A stretch of 64,000 bases of DNA from SIG299 sp045531955 (GTDB lineage Bacteria > Bacillota > Clostridia > Lachnospirales > Lachnospiraceae). The notes under the pieces are model-generated. The model saw only the letters and a program-made list of their open reading frames with translations. It ran no database searches and was not told the origin of the DNA. The stretch lies in assembly GCA_045531955.1 (NCBI GenBank), contig JAZSFC010000009.1, forward strand, positions 13,411-77,410, in the 5' to 3' direction. Made by a program: the position numbers and the translations under genes. Numbering within the stretch: the first letter of the stretch is position 1; each line of letters opens with the position of its first letter. Positions 24,942-32,495 of the stretch are shown here, in pieces.

Positions 24942-26667
24942 AATACGAGGAAACTTTAGTGACTTTATATTAAAAACATTGTCAGAATTTGGACAGAGAG
25001 AGGCCATTAAATTTGATGGAAGCAAGATAACGTTTGATTTGTTATCTCAAAAAGCACGAAGAATAAGCAATGGTATGCAGATTCGAAAGATAGACAAGCT
25101 GGCCATTTGTATGGATAATAAGCTGGATGTTTTACTTCTGGCAATAGCATGTATGGTTGCAAAAATCCCTTTTATTATTATTGATTCCAACACACCAGAT
25201 ATTTATATTGAAAGTATATTGAAGGAGGCAGATATTACAACGATAGTCTGTGACATTGATATTGAGATAAATGGTCTTAGACGAATTGTTTTTGACACTC
25301 AGTTAGAAGCAGATGAAGTTCAGATTACGAATCCTTGTGGGAATGAACGTGTTCTATTTTACATTGCCACATCTGGGAGTACAGGAGTTCCTAAAATTGC
25401 AGAACGACACTGTTCTGATTTCTGGAGGGATTATTATGAATTCACTAGTAAATATCCATATCTATGTGGACAAATAGCTCAACAGTATGCAAAGCTTAAT
25501 TTTTCTTACGGATTAGAAAATTCGCTTTTAATGTTGCTTAGTGGGACGACAGTATGTCTTGGAGGAAAAAATGTCTCGATAAATGATTTAGATTTAATGT
25601 TTGAAGAGATTGAGAATAGTGGAGCAACAATCATCTTTTGGGCAACTCCAATTATTAAATTGTTTTCGAAGCATTATAGTATTTGTGAGAGAATACCTAA
25701 TAATGTTAGGTACATTTATACCGGTGGTGAACCATTAGTTGTTTCAGCTGATTTTATTGTAGTAATGAAAAATAAGGGAATCACGATTATTAACGATTAT
25801 GGATGTTCAGAATTAGGTAAATTATTTGCTTGTCCATATGAAAAGCAATTGAGAGATATGCAAGCATATAATATGGTAGGTGTAGGGAGCCCCCTAAAAG
25901 GCTATGAAGCATTGATTCTTGATGAGAATCTAAATGAAGTTAAGGAAGGATATTTGTATTTAAAATCCCCGGAGCGTTTTCCTTGCAGTTATGTAAATCC
26001 GGATATTCGGACTAATGAGATAAAAAAGAAGGAGTATTGGCTATACAATACTAAGGATATTGCAACAAGAGATGATAAAGGAATAGTGATTTTAGGGAGA
26101 GACATTAATTCTGTTAATATTTCTGGGTTTCGAGTTGAACTTGAGCAGGTTGAATATGCTGTTAATTCAATAGATGCGGTTGAGCAATGCGTGGCGATTC
26201 CTTATGTGAATACATATAAAGAAGCTGGTGTATATTGCTTTTTTGTCGGACAGATTAACGGAGCAGAAATTAGAAATATACTTAGAAATCGAATTCCTCA
26301 TTATATGATTCCCACTGCATTTACACCGGTAGATAAGATAGAGTTACTGCCAAATGGTAAAGTAGATAGGAAGAAAAATTATGAAGTGTTTTGTGATGCA
26401 ATGAGCTTAACGGATATTGATATGAGTGGATTGAAAGAGAGGATATATAGTTATTTGGTTAAGATTATTGGAATTCAAGTAGGAACGCTAGAGGAAATTT
26501 ATGTTAGTAAGTTTTCTGATCTAGGTATTGATTCTTTGAGTATAGTGGATTTTATTAGTACTGTCGAAGAAAAAGAACATGTAAAAATCGGTGACGAATC
26601 TTTAGGAACAAAGATTATTTGTCTTAAGGATGTTGTCGATTTAGTGGGTGATAGCAAACGTGATTAG
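24934..26667 (+). CDS. adenylation-carrier didomain protein (AMP-forming ligase + ACP)
   Basis: A 577-residue protein. The adenylation domain carries A3 core YIATSGSTGVPK near 145, NDYGCSELG (A5), YNTKDIA (A7), GRDINSVNISGFRVE (A8) and LPNGKVDRKK (A10 lysine). A C-terminal carrier domain follows with DLGIDSLS, whose Ser (near 534) would take phosphopantetheine. It activates a carboxylic or amino acid and holds it as a thioester. Substrate cannot be read reliably. The ATG at 24934 follows TAGGTG and overlaps the FkbH gene; that protein could load or edit the same carrier. Confidence 0.85.
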   Translation: MNKIRGNFSDFILKTLSEFGQREAIKFDGSKITFDLLSQKARRISNGMQIRKIDKLAICMDNKLDVLLLAIACMVAKIPFIIIDSNTPDIYIESILKEADITTIVCDIDIEINGLRRIVFDTQLEADEVQITNPCGNERVLFYIATSGSTGVPKIAERHCSDFWRDYYEFTSKYPYLCGQIAQQYAKLNFSYGLENSLLMLLSGTTVCLGGKNVSINDLDLMFEEIENSGATIIFWATPIIKLFSKHYSICERIPNNVRYIYTGGEPLVVSADFIVVMKNKGITIINDYGCSELGKLFACPYEKQLRDMQAYNMVGVGSPLKGYEALILDENLNEVKEGYLYLKSPERFPCSYVNPDIRTNEIKKKEYWLYNTKDIATRDDKGIVILGRDINSVNISGFRVELEQVEYAVNSIDAVEQCVAIPYVNTYKEAGVYCFFVGQINGAEIRNILRNRIPHYMIPTAFTPVDKIELLPNGKVDRKKNYEVFCDAMSLTDIDMSGLKERIYSYLVKIIGIQVGTLEEIYVSKFSDLGIDSLSIVDFISTVEEKEHVKIGDESLGTKIICLKDVVDLVGDSKRD

Positions 26668-26705
26668 TTAATAATTTGGACTGTATTAGTGACGGAGGTT
26701 ACATA

Positions 26706-27470
26706 ATGGGATTTGATAGGTCGAAAGTTAAAAGCTTTTCTGTCAATAGGGATGGATTGAATATAGGCGGTAGAATATATGGAAAATCCAATGAGGTTCG
26801 GCCGGCTGTTATATTGTGTCATGGATTTATGGCCAATCAGTCTATGTGTAGAGGATATGCAAAATTTTTGGCTCAAATGGGATATGTATCTTTTACATTT
26901 GATTTTTGTGGAGGTGGTGTGATAAGTTCGAGCGATGGAAAAACAAGTAATATGTCTATATTTACAGAATTGAAAGACCTCGAGAGCGTATTTGATTATG
27001 TAAGCGCATGCCCTTTTGTTGATAATAATAGAATTAGTCTGTTGGGATGCAGTCAGGGGGGAACTGTTGCAGCACTGTTTGCCAAAAAATTTCCTAATAG
27101 AATTGATAAGTTATTGCTGTTTTATCCTGCATTATGTATTCCGGATGACGCCAGAAAAGGAAAAATGGTGTTTGCAAAGTTTAATCCGAATGACATACCT
27201 GATAAGTTTTGGTGTGGTCCAATGAAACTCGGCCGTTGTTATGTCGAAACGGTTAAAAATATGGATATCTATGATGAAATAGATGGATTTTCTGGAAAAG
27301 TGTTCTTGATTCATGGAACTCACGATAAAATTGTTGACATTGCTTACTCAAGAAAAGCGAAGGAAATATATTCAGATGTTGTATATTGGGAAATAACCGG
27401 TGGTGCTCATGTTTTTCGCGGAAAAAGTGATGAGGAGGCACGGGATAAACTAAAGGCATTTATGAGATGA
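26706..27470 (+). CDS. alpha/beta hydrolase (dienelactone/thioesterase-like)
   Basis: A 254-residue alpha/beta hydrolase. HGFMANQ (oxyanion loop), nucleophile elbow GCSQGG near 120, Asp in GTHDKIVD and His in GGAHVF complete the triad. No signal peptide, so cytosolic. The ATG at 26706 follows GGAGG; the upstream TTG frame overlaps non-coding sequence. Next to the carrier-didomain gene it may act as a thioesterase or acyltransferase releasing the carrier-bound acyl group, but hydrolase families with this architecture vary too much to assign a substrate. Confidence 0.8.
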   Translation: MGFDRSKVKSFSVNRDGLNIGGRIYGKSNEVRPAVILCHGFMANQSMCRGYAKFLAQMGYVSFTFDFCGGGVISSSDGKTSNMSIFTELKDLESVFDYVSACPFVDNNRISLLGCSQGGTVAALFAKKFPNRIDKLLLFYPALCIPDDARKGKMVFAKFNPNDIPDKFWCGPMKLGRCYVETVKNMDIYDEIDGFSGKVFLIHGTHDKIVDIAYSRKAKEIYSDVVYWEITGGAHVFRGKSDEEARDKLKAFMR

Positions 27471-27492
27471 TGCAAAACGGAGGTGTGTTTAG

Positions 27493-28296
27493 TTGAAAGA
27501 TGAGATTGCTTGTTATGAGGACTCTTGCGATATAAGTGCATATGCAATTGATAATGAAAAAGTGTTGTTTGCATATAAAGAGGATGAAATTCATGATGCA
27601 GCATGTACATTAAAGGTATTTATAATGCTGGATTATGTGAGACAACTGAACGAAAAAACTATTACTGGTACGGAGCTTGTTGAAGTTGAGGAGAGTAATT
27701 ATGCTACAGGTGCAGGTACGGTCAAATTTTTATCAAACGGGATGAAAATTTGTGTTAGTGATTTAGTTGAGCTTATGGTTGCCATAAGTGATCATATGGC
27801 GGCTAATTTACTAATTGATTTTTTAGGAGCAGATCATATTAATCAGACAATACGTATGTTTGGATTTGAGAAATCCAGGTTGTTAAAAAAATATATTGTG
27901 CCTCGGAGTTTTCATATAGGAATAACAACGGCAAAGGAATATACTAGGCTTTTCCGGATGATTGACAATAATGAGTTTTATAACGAAGAGAGCTGCTGCT
28001 TTATGAAAAAGATACTTAAATCCCAACGTTACAAAGACTTTTTAGCAGAACCTTTATTTGAATATAGTGATTTTATTGATATGTATTCAAAAAGTGGTAA
28101 AGTCGATGGTAGAACATTTGCTCAACCTGTAAATAGCTGTGTTAATGATGGGGGCATATGTGTCACCAAAACAGGAAATTATTATATTTCATTTCTTTCT
28201 GAGATTCACTACGATACTGATGTCAAAATGGAGGACATGAAAAAACTAATGCACAAAATAAGCAGAAAGATAATAGAGGATTATTTAGAACAATGA
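27493..28296 (+). CDS. class A beta-lactamase-fold enzyme with Cys at the nucleophile position
   Basis: A 267-residue protein with beta-lactamase2/class A motifs but no signal peptide, so cytosolic. The SxxK motif reads CTLK (about 37-40), with Cys where the catalytic Ser is expected. ATGAGTVKFL precedes the SDN-loop equivalent ISDHMAANLLID, and SKSGKVDG corresponds to KTG. TTG start at 27493, seven nt after GGAGGTG. Overlaps the histidine phosphatase gene by four bases. A cytosolic thiol enzyme is unlikely to be a resistance gene; in a carrier-protein cluster it could be an acyl- or peptidyl-transferring thiol enzyme. The fold call is from motifs; the chemistry is inference. Confidence 0.7.
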   Translation: MKDEIACYEDSCDISAYAIDNEKVLFAYKEDEIHDAACTLKVFIMLDYVRQLNEKTITGTELVEVEESNYATGAGTVKFLSNGMKICVSDLVELMVAISDHMAANLLIDFLGADHINQTIRMFGFEKSRLLKKYIVPRSFHIGITTAKEYTRLFRMIDNNEFYNEESCCFMKKILKSQRYKDFLAEPLFEYSDFIDMYSKSGKVDGRTFAQPVNSCVNDGGICVTKTGNYYISFLSEIHYDTDVKMEDMKKLMHKISRKIIEDYLEQ

Positions 28297-29000
28297 AACT
28301 GATTTTTGTACGGCATGGTGAGCCGTTAAAACACGATTACGGCATAGCGGAAATGGGAAAAAAAGAGCTTGGTCTGTTAGGCGAATATTTTAAAGAGAGG
28401 TTTTCTATAAATCAAATTATTTCAGCAACTTCGCAACGCGCGAGTGAAAGTGCAGCTATTTTGGGCGAGATATTGGATAAGGATATTACTTACTATGATT
28501 GGTTGAGTGAATTTAAACACAGATTACCGGATAATTTACCGGGTTGTGAATATCCATGGGAATTTCCGCCGGAGTTATGGATTAATGATGAAGAAATGCT
28601 TGACCCAAAGAAAGTACTTTATTCGGAAAAACTAAAAAGTACAGTTATTCCGAATAAAGCAAAGGAAGTGTGGACCGAACTGGATAGAATGATTGAAAAA
28701 CATGGATATAAACGAGTAGGAAATCTGTATGAGGTACAGCAACCGAATACGGAAGAGGTTGTGATTGTTACACATTTTGCAACGATGGCGGTTATGCTGG
28801 CTCATTTATGGAATGTTTCACTGATTGTTACCTTAAATATGCTGTTTATGGCTCCTTCTTCTTATACAGTGCTTGCGTCTGAAGAAATAACAAAAGGAAG
28901 AGTTATTTTCAGATGTTTGGAATTAGGTTCGACAAAGCATCTGTATAATAATGAAGAACTGATATCCGAATATGGACGTCAGCCGGAGATACGACTTTAA
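28293..29000 (+). CDS. histidine phosphatase (phosphoglycerate mutase-like)
   Basis: A 235-residue member of the histidine phosphatase superfamily with VRHGEP near residue 7 (phosphohistidine), the SQRASESA segment with conserved Arg, and VTHFATMA near 163 as the second His. Cytosolic. An ATGA overlap with the upstream gene indicates translational coupling. A middle insertion of about 70 residues (LPDNLPGCEYPW onwards) is longer than in simple PGM proteins. It may remove a phosphate from a sugar or nucleotide intermediate of the pathway. Confidence 0.8.
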   Translation: MKLIFVRHGEPLKHDYGIAEMGKKELGLLGEYFKERFSINQIISATSQRASESAAILGEILDKDITYYDWLSEFKHRLPDNLPGCEYPWEFPPELWINDEEMLDPKKVLYSEKLKSTVIPNKAKEVWTELDRMIEKHGYKRVGNLYEVQQPNTEEVVIVTHFATMAVMLAHLWNVSLIVTLNMLFMAPSSYTVLASEEITKGRVIFRCLELGSTKHLYNNEELISEYGRQPEIRL

Positions 29001-29014
29001 GGAGATGAATCTAT

Positions 29015-29245
29015 ATGGGAAATCGTATAAAAACTTTAGCAGAAATAGAGATGGGCGGAAAAAAATTTGACGTTGAATTAAATGGGGGAACGAAGAAGGA
29101 AAAATTTGATATTCATATTCAAAATAAGGAGATAAATATTTGTATGAAGGATTATGAATATGCACAATTTGTCACTTCGGTTCTTGTTGCAAATAAAAGA
29201 ATGAAGAGGTTTAAGAAAGAAAATGAGCAATCCGGCAGTATTTAG
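29015..29245 (+). CDS. 76-residue protein, shared beta-beta-alpha module
   Basis: Behind AAGGAGATG. A compact alpha/beta protein with no Cys-rich or leader-like features of a classical RiPP precursor. The segment FDIHIQNKEINICMKDYEYA followed by QFVTSVL resembles the N-terminal IHFHLGLVRFDLSVNEFDKI module of the next protein in hydrophobic pattern and residue type. It overlaps that gene by 23 bases. Unknown function; a protein partner, a small substrate carrier or a precursor peptide are all possible. Confidence 0.6.
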   Translation: MGNRIKTLAEIEMGGKKFDVELNGGTKKEKFDIHIQNKEINICMKDYEYAQFVTSVLVANKRMKRFKKENEQSGSI

Positions 29246-29852
29246 ATTAAATAAACTATCGATAAGAGATAATGTTATTTCAATAGAAGATAATATAGGT
29301 GAGTCGATACATTTTCATTTGGGACTTGTGCGATTCGATTTATCGGTTAATGAATTTGATAAAATTACCCAAACTCTTTTAAGTGTTTTGGATGAACAGG
29401 TAAAAATTGCTAATTTTAATTTGCATGAACAAAATGAGTATTTTTTGGAAAGAATAGCGCCGTATATTCCATATATAGAATCTGTTGAAGACACGATTAT
29501 TCCGGTGCAAGATATCAAATGCTATTATGAAAAGGAATTCGGAAATGTTGTATCGGCAAATTTGACGCATTCACCAATTTATCATTATTATTCCGGCGAA
29601 GTAAATGCAGTCTCCGAATATGATATAAAAAGAGATATTTGGAAGTCTAAGGAAGATTTGTTGGAGTACGTGAAAAATCATCGAAATACGAACATATATA
29701 TCGACAAAAACAACTATATCCTAGATGGACAAAAAAGTATTTGTGCAGGATTGGCCCTAGGTGATATTGAGGATTATATTCCTGCGAAAAGAATTACGTG
29801 CCTTGATGAGAAAATGAAATATGTGCTCTTGAAGGAGAGAAGAGAATGGTAG
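29223..29852 (+). CDS. ParB/Srx-like domain protein with N-terminal module
   Basis: A 209-residue protein. The N-terminal about 60 residues match the module of the preceding 76-residue protein. The C-terminal half has NNYILDGQKSICAGLALG and PAKRI, which resembles the ParB/sulfiredoxin-like nucleotide-binding motif (ILDGxHRxxAxLALG) with Gln-Lys-Ser in place of His-Arg. ParB-fold proteins hydrolyse CTP, bind DNA or phosphorylate amino acids or small molecules, as SerK does. In this setting an enzymatic kinase-like role is more likely than DNA segregation. Family call tentative. Confidence 0.5.
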   Translation: MSNPAVFRLNKLSIRDNVISIEDNIGESIHFHLGLVRFDLSVNEFDKITQTLLSVLDEQVKIANFNLHEQNEYFLERIAPYIPYIESVEDTIIPVQDIKCYYEKEFGNVVSANLTHSPIYHYYSGEVNAVSEYDIKRDIWKSKEDLLEYVKNHRNTNIYIDKNNYILDGQKSICAGLALGDIEDYIPAKRITCLDEKMKYVLLKERREW

Positions 29853-30484
29853 ATGCAAATGTTATTTTAGAATTTTTAAAATTATTGAATTCAAGCGATA
29901 TAAAGTATGTATTGATTAAAAATGACGATGATGCCATTCCGTACAAGGTCGAAAGTGATAATGATATAGATTTTTTGATTCATCCCGATGATTATTCTGA
30001 ATTAATTGAAATTGGCACTGCAAACGGTTATGAAAAAAGAGTAGGGGAATCTTGTAAGAGATATTTTCTCGAACAGTTAAGAGAAGATATTTTATTTAAG
30101 AAAGAAGACTGTTACTTTCATTTTTATGAGGCGCTGGCGTGTAGTCCGTTAACGAATATGGGAAATTGCAAAATGGCTCTTGAAAGGAGTGTGCAATCGC
30201 ATATTTGGGAAAACAGAATATGGGATGAAAATAAGCAATGGTGGATTATGGATGATATTTCAATTCTGCTGTATCTCATTGTACGGTCAGTTTTTGATAA
30301 GCAGGAATTCAAACCGAAATATATCAGAGAAATCGAAAAGAGAGCAGAATTAGTGGAAGATGAAGCGTTTATTCGTTTGGCCAAAACTGTTTTTTTCGGA
30401 TATACTCCTAAGATGATAAAATTGATTAAGGAAAAGAAATACAGCCAAATACTTGGGGACTATCTTTCGTATACGTTATACTAA
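29846..30484 (+). CDS. nucleotidyltransferase-like protein (NTP_transf_5 type)
   Basis: A 212-residue protein. ESDNDIDFLIHPDDY near residues 36-50 matches the NTase-fold signature GSxxxxxDxD in its second half, followed by a helical C-terminus. It resembles the uncharacterised nucleotidyltransferase family NTP_transf_5 found in polysaccharide and lasso-peptide clusters. The Gly-Ser helix-capping motif is not obvious, so activity is uncertain. It overlaps the ParB-like gene by seven bases. Likely activates or modifies a sugar or phosphate group in the pathway. Confidence 0.55.
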   Translation: MVDANVILEFLKLLNSSDIKYVLIKNDDDAIPYKVESDNDIDFLIHPDDYSELIEIGTANGYEKRVGESCKRYFLEQLREDILFKKEDCYFHFYEALACSPLTNMGNCKMALERSVQSHIWENRIWDENKQWWIMDDISILLYLIVRSVFDKQEFKPKYIREIEKRAELVEDEAFIRLAKTVFFGYTPKMIKLIKEKKYSQILGDYLSYTLY

Positions 30485-30510
30485 ATATTTATGCAAAGGA
30501 GCAATCTATT

Positions 30511-31398
30511 ATGAATCCTATGGAAAAGGGATGGAAGATTTTAAGAGTATTAACGACCAATTCATGTAATTTTGAATGTGTTTACTGTCATAATGAAGGC
30601 CAGGCTGAAAAAGGGAAAGATAAAATTTCACTACAGCACTTCATTAGATATTTTAATATTGCAAAGAAAACCGGGATTGTTGAAGTGCGCTTTTCGGGAG
30701 GAGAGCCGTTAATGAATGCAGAAACTATTCAAATGATTGAGTGGCTTGATAAGAATTCTGATGTTGAAATAGGACTGGCTACGAACGGAAGTTTGGTAAA
30801 TGAGGATATAGCGAAAAGATTAGGTGCAACAAGGACTATGGTGACACTTCATTTTCCGGGCGTAGGTGAAGAGGATTACTGTGCGGTTACCAAAAGACAT
30901 TGGCATTTGTTTGAACGCTGTGTTGATTTGTTTGAACGATATAATGTTGATTATTCGTTTAACTATACGATGTATCCTCAGACAATCAGTAATGTGGATT
31001 CAGTGCTTGCCTATTCAATCAAGAACAAAAAGAGAGTAAAGCTTCTTCCGTTTCTTGATCCTGAATGCAGCAATTTATCTGATGGATACATTGAAAAGAT
31101 TAAAGGACGCTTGAAGTCAAAGAATTCAAATTACAGCTTTTTTGAGAAACAAGGAGTACATATATGGGACTATTATGACGGCGGAACTGTTAAAATGATA
31201 GACTCGCCTTGCTACAAAAAAGATATATGTTTATGCAAAGAATATGGTGAAGTAAGGTTATTACCTGATCTTTCTTTGATGAACTGTATTTTTGGAAAAT
31301 GTGTGCCTACAATCGGAAAAAGCGATGAAGAGATTTTTGATTTATTTGTTCAATTGTTGGCTGAAATGAAGGCATGCGAAGCGGTAATTAGTCAATAG
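30511..31398 (+). CDS. radical SAM enzyme (MoaA-like, with extra Cys cluster)
   Basis: A 295-residue radical SAM protein. CNFECVYCH (CxxxCxxC, residues 18-25) ligates the 4Fe-4S cluster, FSGGEP binds SAM and LATNGS follows. Near the C-terminus CYKKDICLC and CIFGKC suggest an auxiliary Fe-S cluster as in MoaA or SPASM proteins. Cytosolic and oxygen-sensitive by family. GGAGC precedes the ATG. One of two radical SAM genes in the island; the reaction (oxidation, epimerization, C-C bond formation) cannot be inferred. Confidence 0.85.
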   Translation: MNPMEKGWKILRVLTTNSCNFECVYCHNEGQAEKGKDKISLQHFIRYFNIAKKTGIVEVRFSGGEPLMNAETIQMIEWLDKNSDVEIGLATNGSLVNEDIAKRLGATRTMVTLHFPGVGEEDYCAVTKRHWHLFERCVDLFERYNVDYSFNYTMYPQTISNVDSVLAYSIKNKKRVKLLPFLDPECSNLSDGYIEKIKGRLKSKNSNYSFFEKQGVHIWDYYDGGTVKMIDSPCYKKDICLCKEYGEVRLLPDLSLMNCIFGKCVPTIGKSDEEIFDLFVQLLAEMKACEAVISQ

Positions 31399-31409
31399 AG
31401 GGGAAATGT

Positions 31410-32495
31410 ATGAAAAAAATATATGGAATTTTCAGAGGATTTCCGGGCTTGGGAAGAGTATCTTCTGGCATTGCAATTTTGAAAGAATTTCAGAAAAAGG
31501 GTTATGAGATTGCGGCAATATCTTACTTTCAGGGAACAGAGGCGTTATTACGACAAGGAATCCCGCTAATGTTCAAATATGTCCTTGAACCATGTGATAT
31601 CACATCGATTGGAATAAATCCTATCACTGGATTTGCCACAAAAATAATTGAAACGGTTCTTAACGATTTTCCGGATGCGGTTATTATTGACGGAGAACCG
31701 TTATTACAAAGTACGTTGTGTGATGTTTTCCCGCGTGAAAGAGTAGTTTCTTTATTGAATCCATCGGATTTATATAATGAATCTCTTCCGGAATCAACGA
31801 TACGTTTTTACCATAAGAATTATTTGGCCGGTTCCAATGCTATAGTGCATGGAGTTGATTTGAAAAATGAGGATATCATGGAGGCGAATTGTTATATACA
31901 TCATATTCCAACGATACTAAGACAAGAAGTGCTTGCTATATCCGAAAGTGATAATGCTTCGAAGCGCATTATTGGTATTTTGGGTGGCGGATCGGTGAAT
32001 TCATCAACTGAGTTTTTATCATCAACAATTGAGATGGGGAAAAAAATAGCTGATATTGGAAGAAACATGCAAGAGTATCATTTTGATATTTTTTGTAATG
32101 ATCTACATGTAAAGGATGAAATTGAGAAAGGCATTGTATTGCCCCCAAATGTGACTATCATTGCTTCTTATACCTCACCAGTTGAAATGTATAAAGATGC
32201 AAGACTTGTGATTGCCAGAGCGGGAAGAAATGTGGTTAGCGAGTTGTTGTATCTAAAGATTCCTTCATTGCTGATTGCAACTTATGGAGATTATCGTTCG
32301 AAGGAACAAGAGAAAAACATACATACAATGATAGCGGCCAGTAATAATCTCTTTGGTAAAATTAACTTATTTGATGAGCAGGATTTATTGGTAAAAAGAA
32401 TAGAAGATATGTTGCAAAAAAAAGTGGTTCAAAATGGTTTTGAGCCAGGAAATCAATATGCGGTAAAAATTATAGAGAAGGTAGTAAATAAATGA
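31410..32495 (+). CDS. GT-B glycosyltransferase (MurG/UGT-like)
   Basis: A 361-residue protein with two Rossmann-like halves. GFPGLGRVSSG near the N-terminus and IARAGRNVVSELLYLKIPSLL in the C-terminal half match the acceptor and nucleotide-sugar sites of GT28/GT1 GT-B enzymes (xxAGxxxxxE). No signal peptide. AGGGGAAATG is the ribosome binding site. It overlaps the next gene by four bases. Presumably transfers a sugar onto the island's product; donor and acceptor unknown. Confidence 0.75.
   Translation: MKKIYGIFRGFPGLGRVSSGIAILKEFQKKGYEIAAISYFQGTEALLRQGIPLMFKYVLEPCDITSIGINPITGFATKIIETVLNDFPDAVIIDGEPLLQSTLCDVFPRERVVSLLNPSDLYNESLPESTIRFYHKNYLAGSNAIVHGVDLKNEDIMEANCYIHHIPTILRQEVLAISESDNASKRIIGILGGGSVNSSTEFLSSTIEMGKKIADIGRNMQEYHFDIFCNDLHVKDEIEKGIVLPPNVTIIASYTSPVEMYKDARLVIARAGRNVVSELLYLKIPSLLIATYGDYRSKEQEKNIHTMIAASNNLFGKINLFDEQDLLVKRIEDMLQKKVVQNGFEPGNQYAVKIIEKVVNK

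Noticed and set aside
23427..26667. Classical NRPS or PKS cluster
   Set aside because: Only one adenylation-carrier unit, no condensation or ketosynthase domain, and no phosphopantetheinyl transferase or transporter in view.
27493..28296. Beta-lactam resistance gene
   Set aside because: No signal peptide, Cys at the nucleophile position, and co-directional overlap with biosynthetic genes; more likely a pathway enzyme.
29015..29245. RiPP precursor peptide for the radical SAM enzymes
   Set aside because: The pattern is that of a folded alpha/beta module repeated in the next protein, with no leader-core break or Cys/Ser/Thr-rich core. Not excluded, only not supported.
29223..29852. Chromosome-partitioning ParB
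   Set aside because: Only the short DGQ...LALG segment is similar; no HTH domain, no ParA and no parS-like sites in the window.
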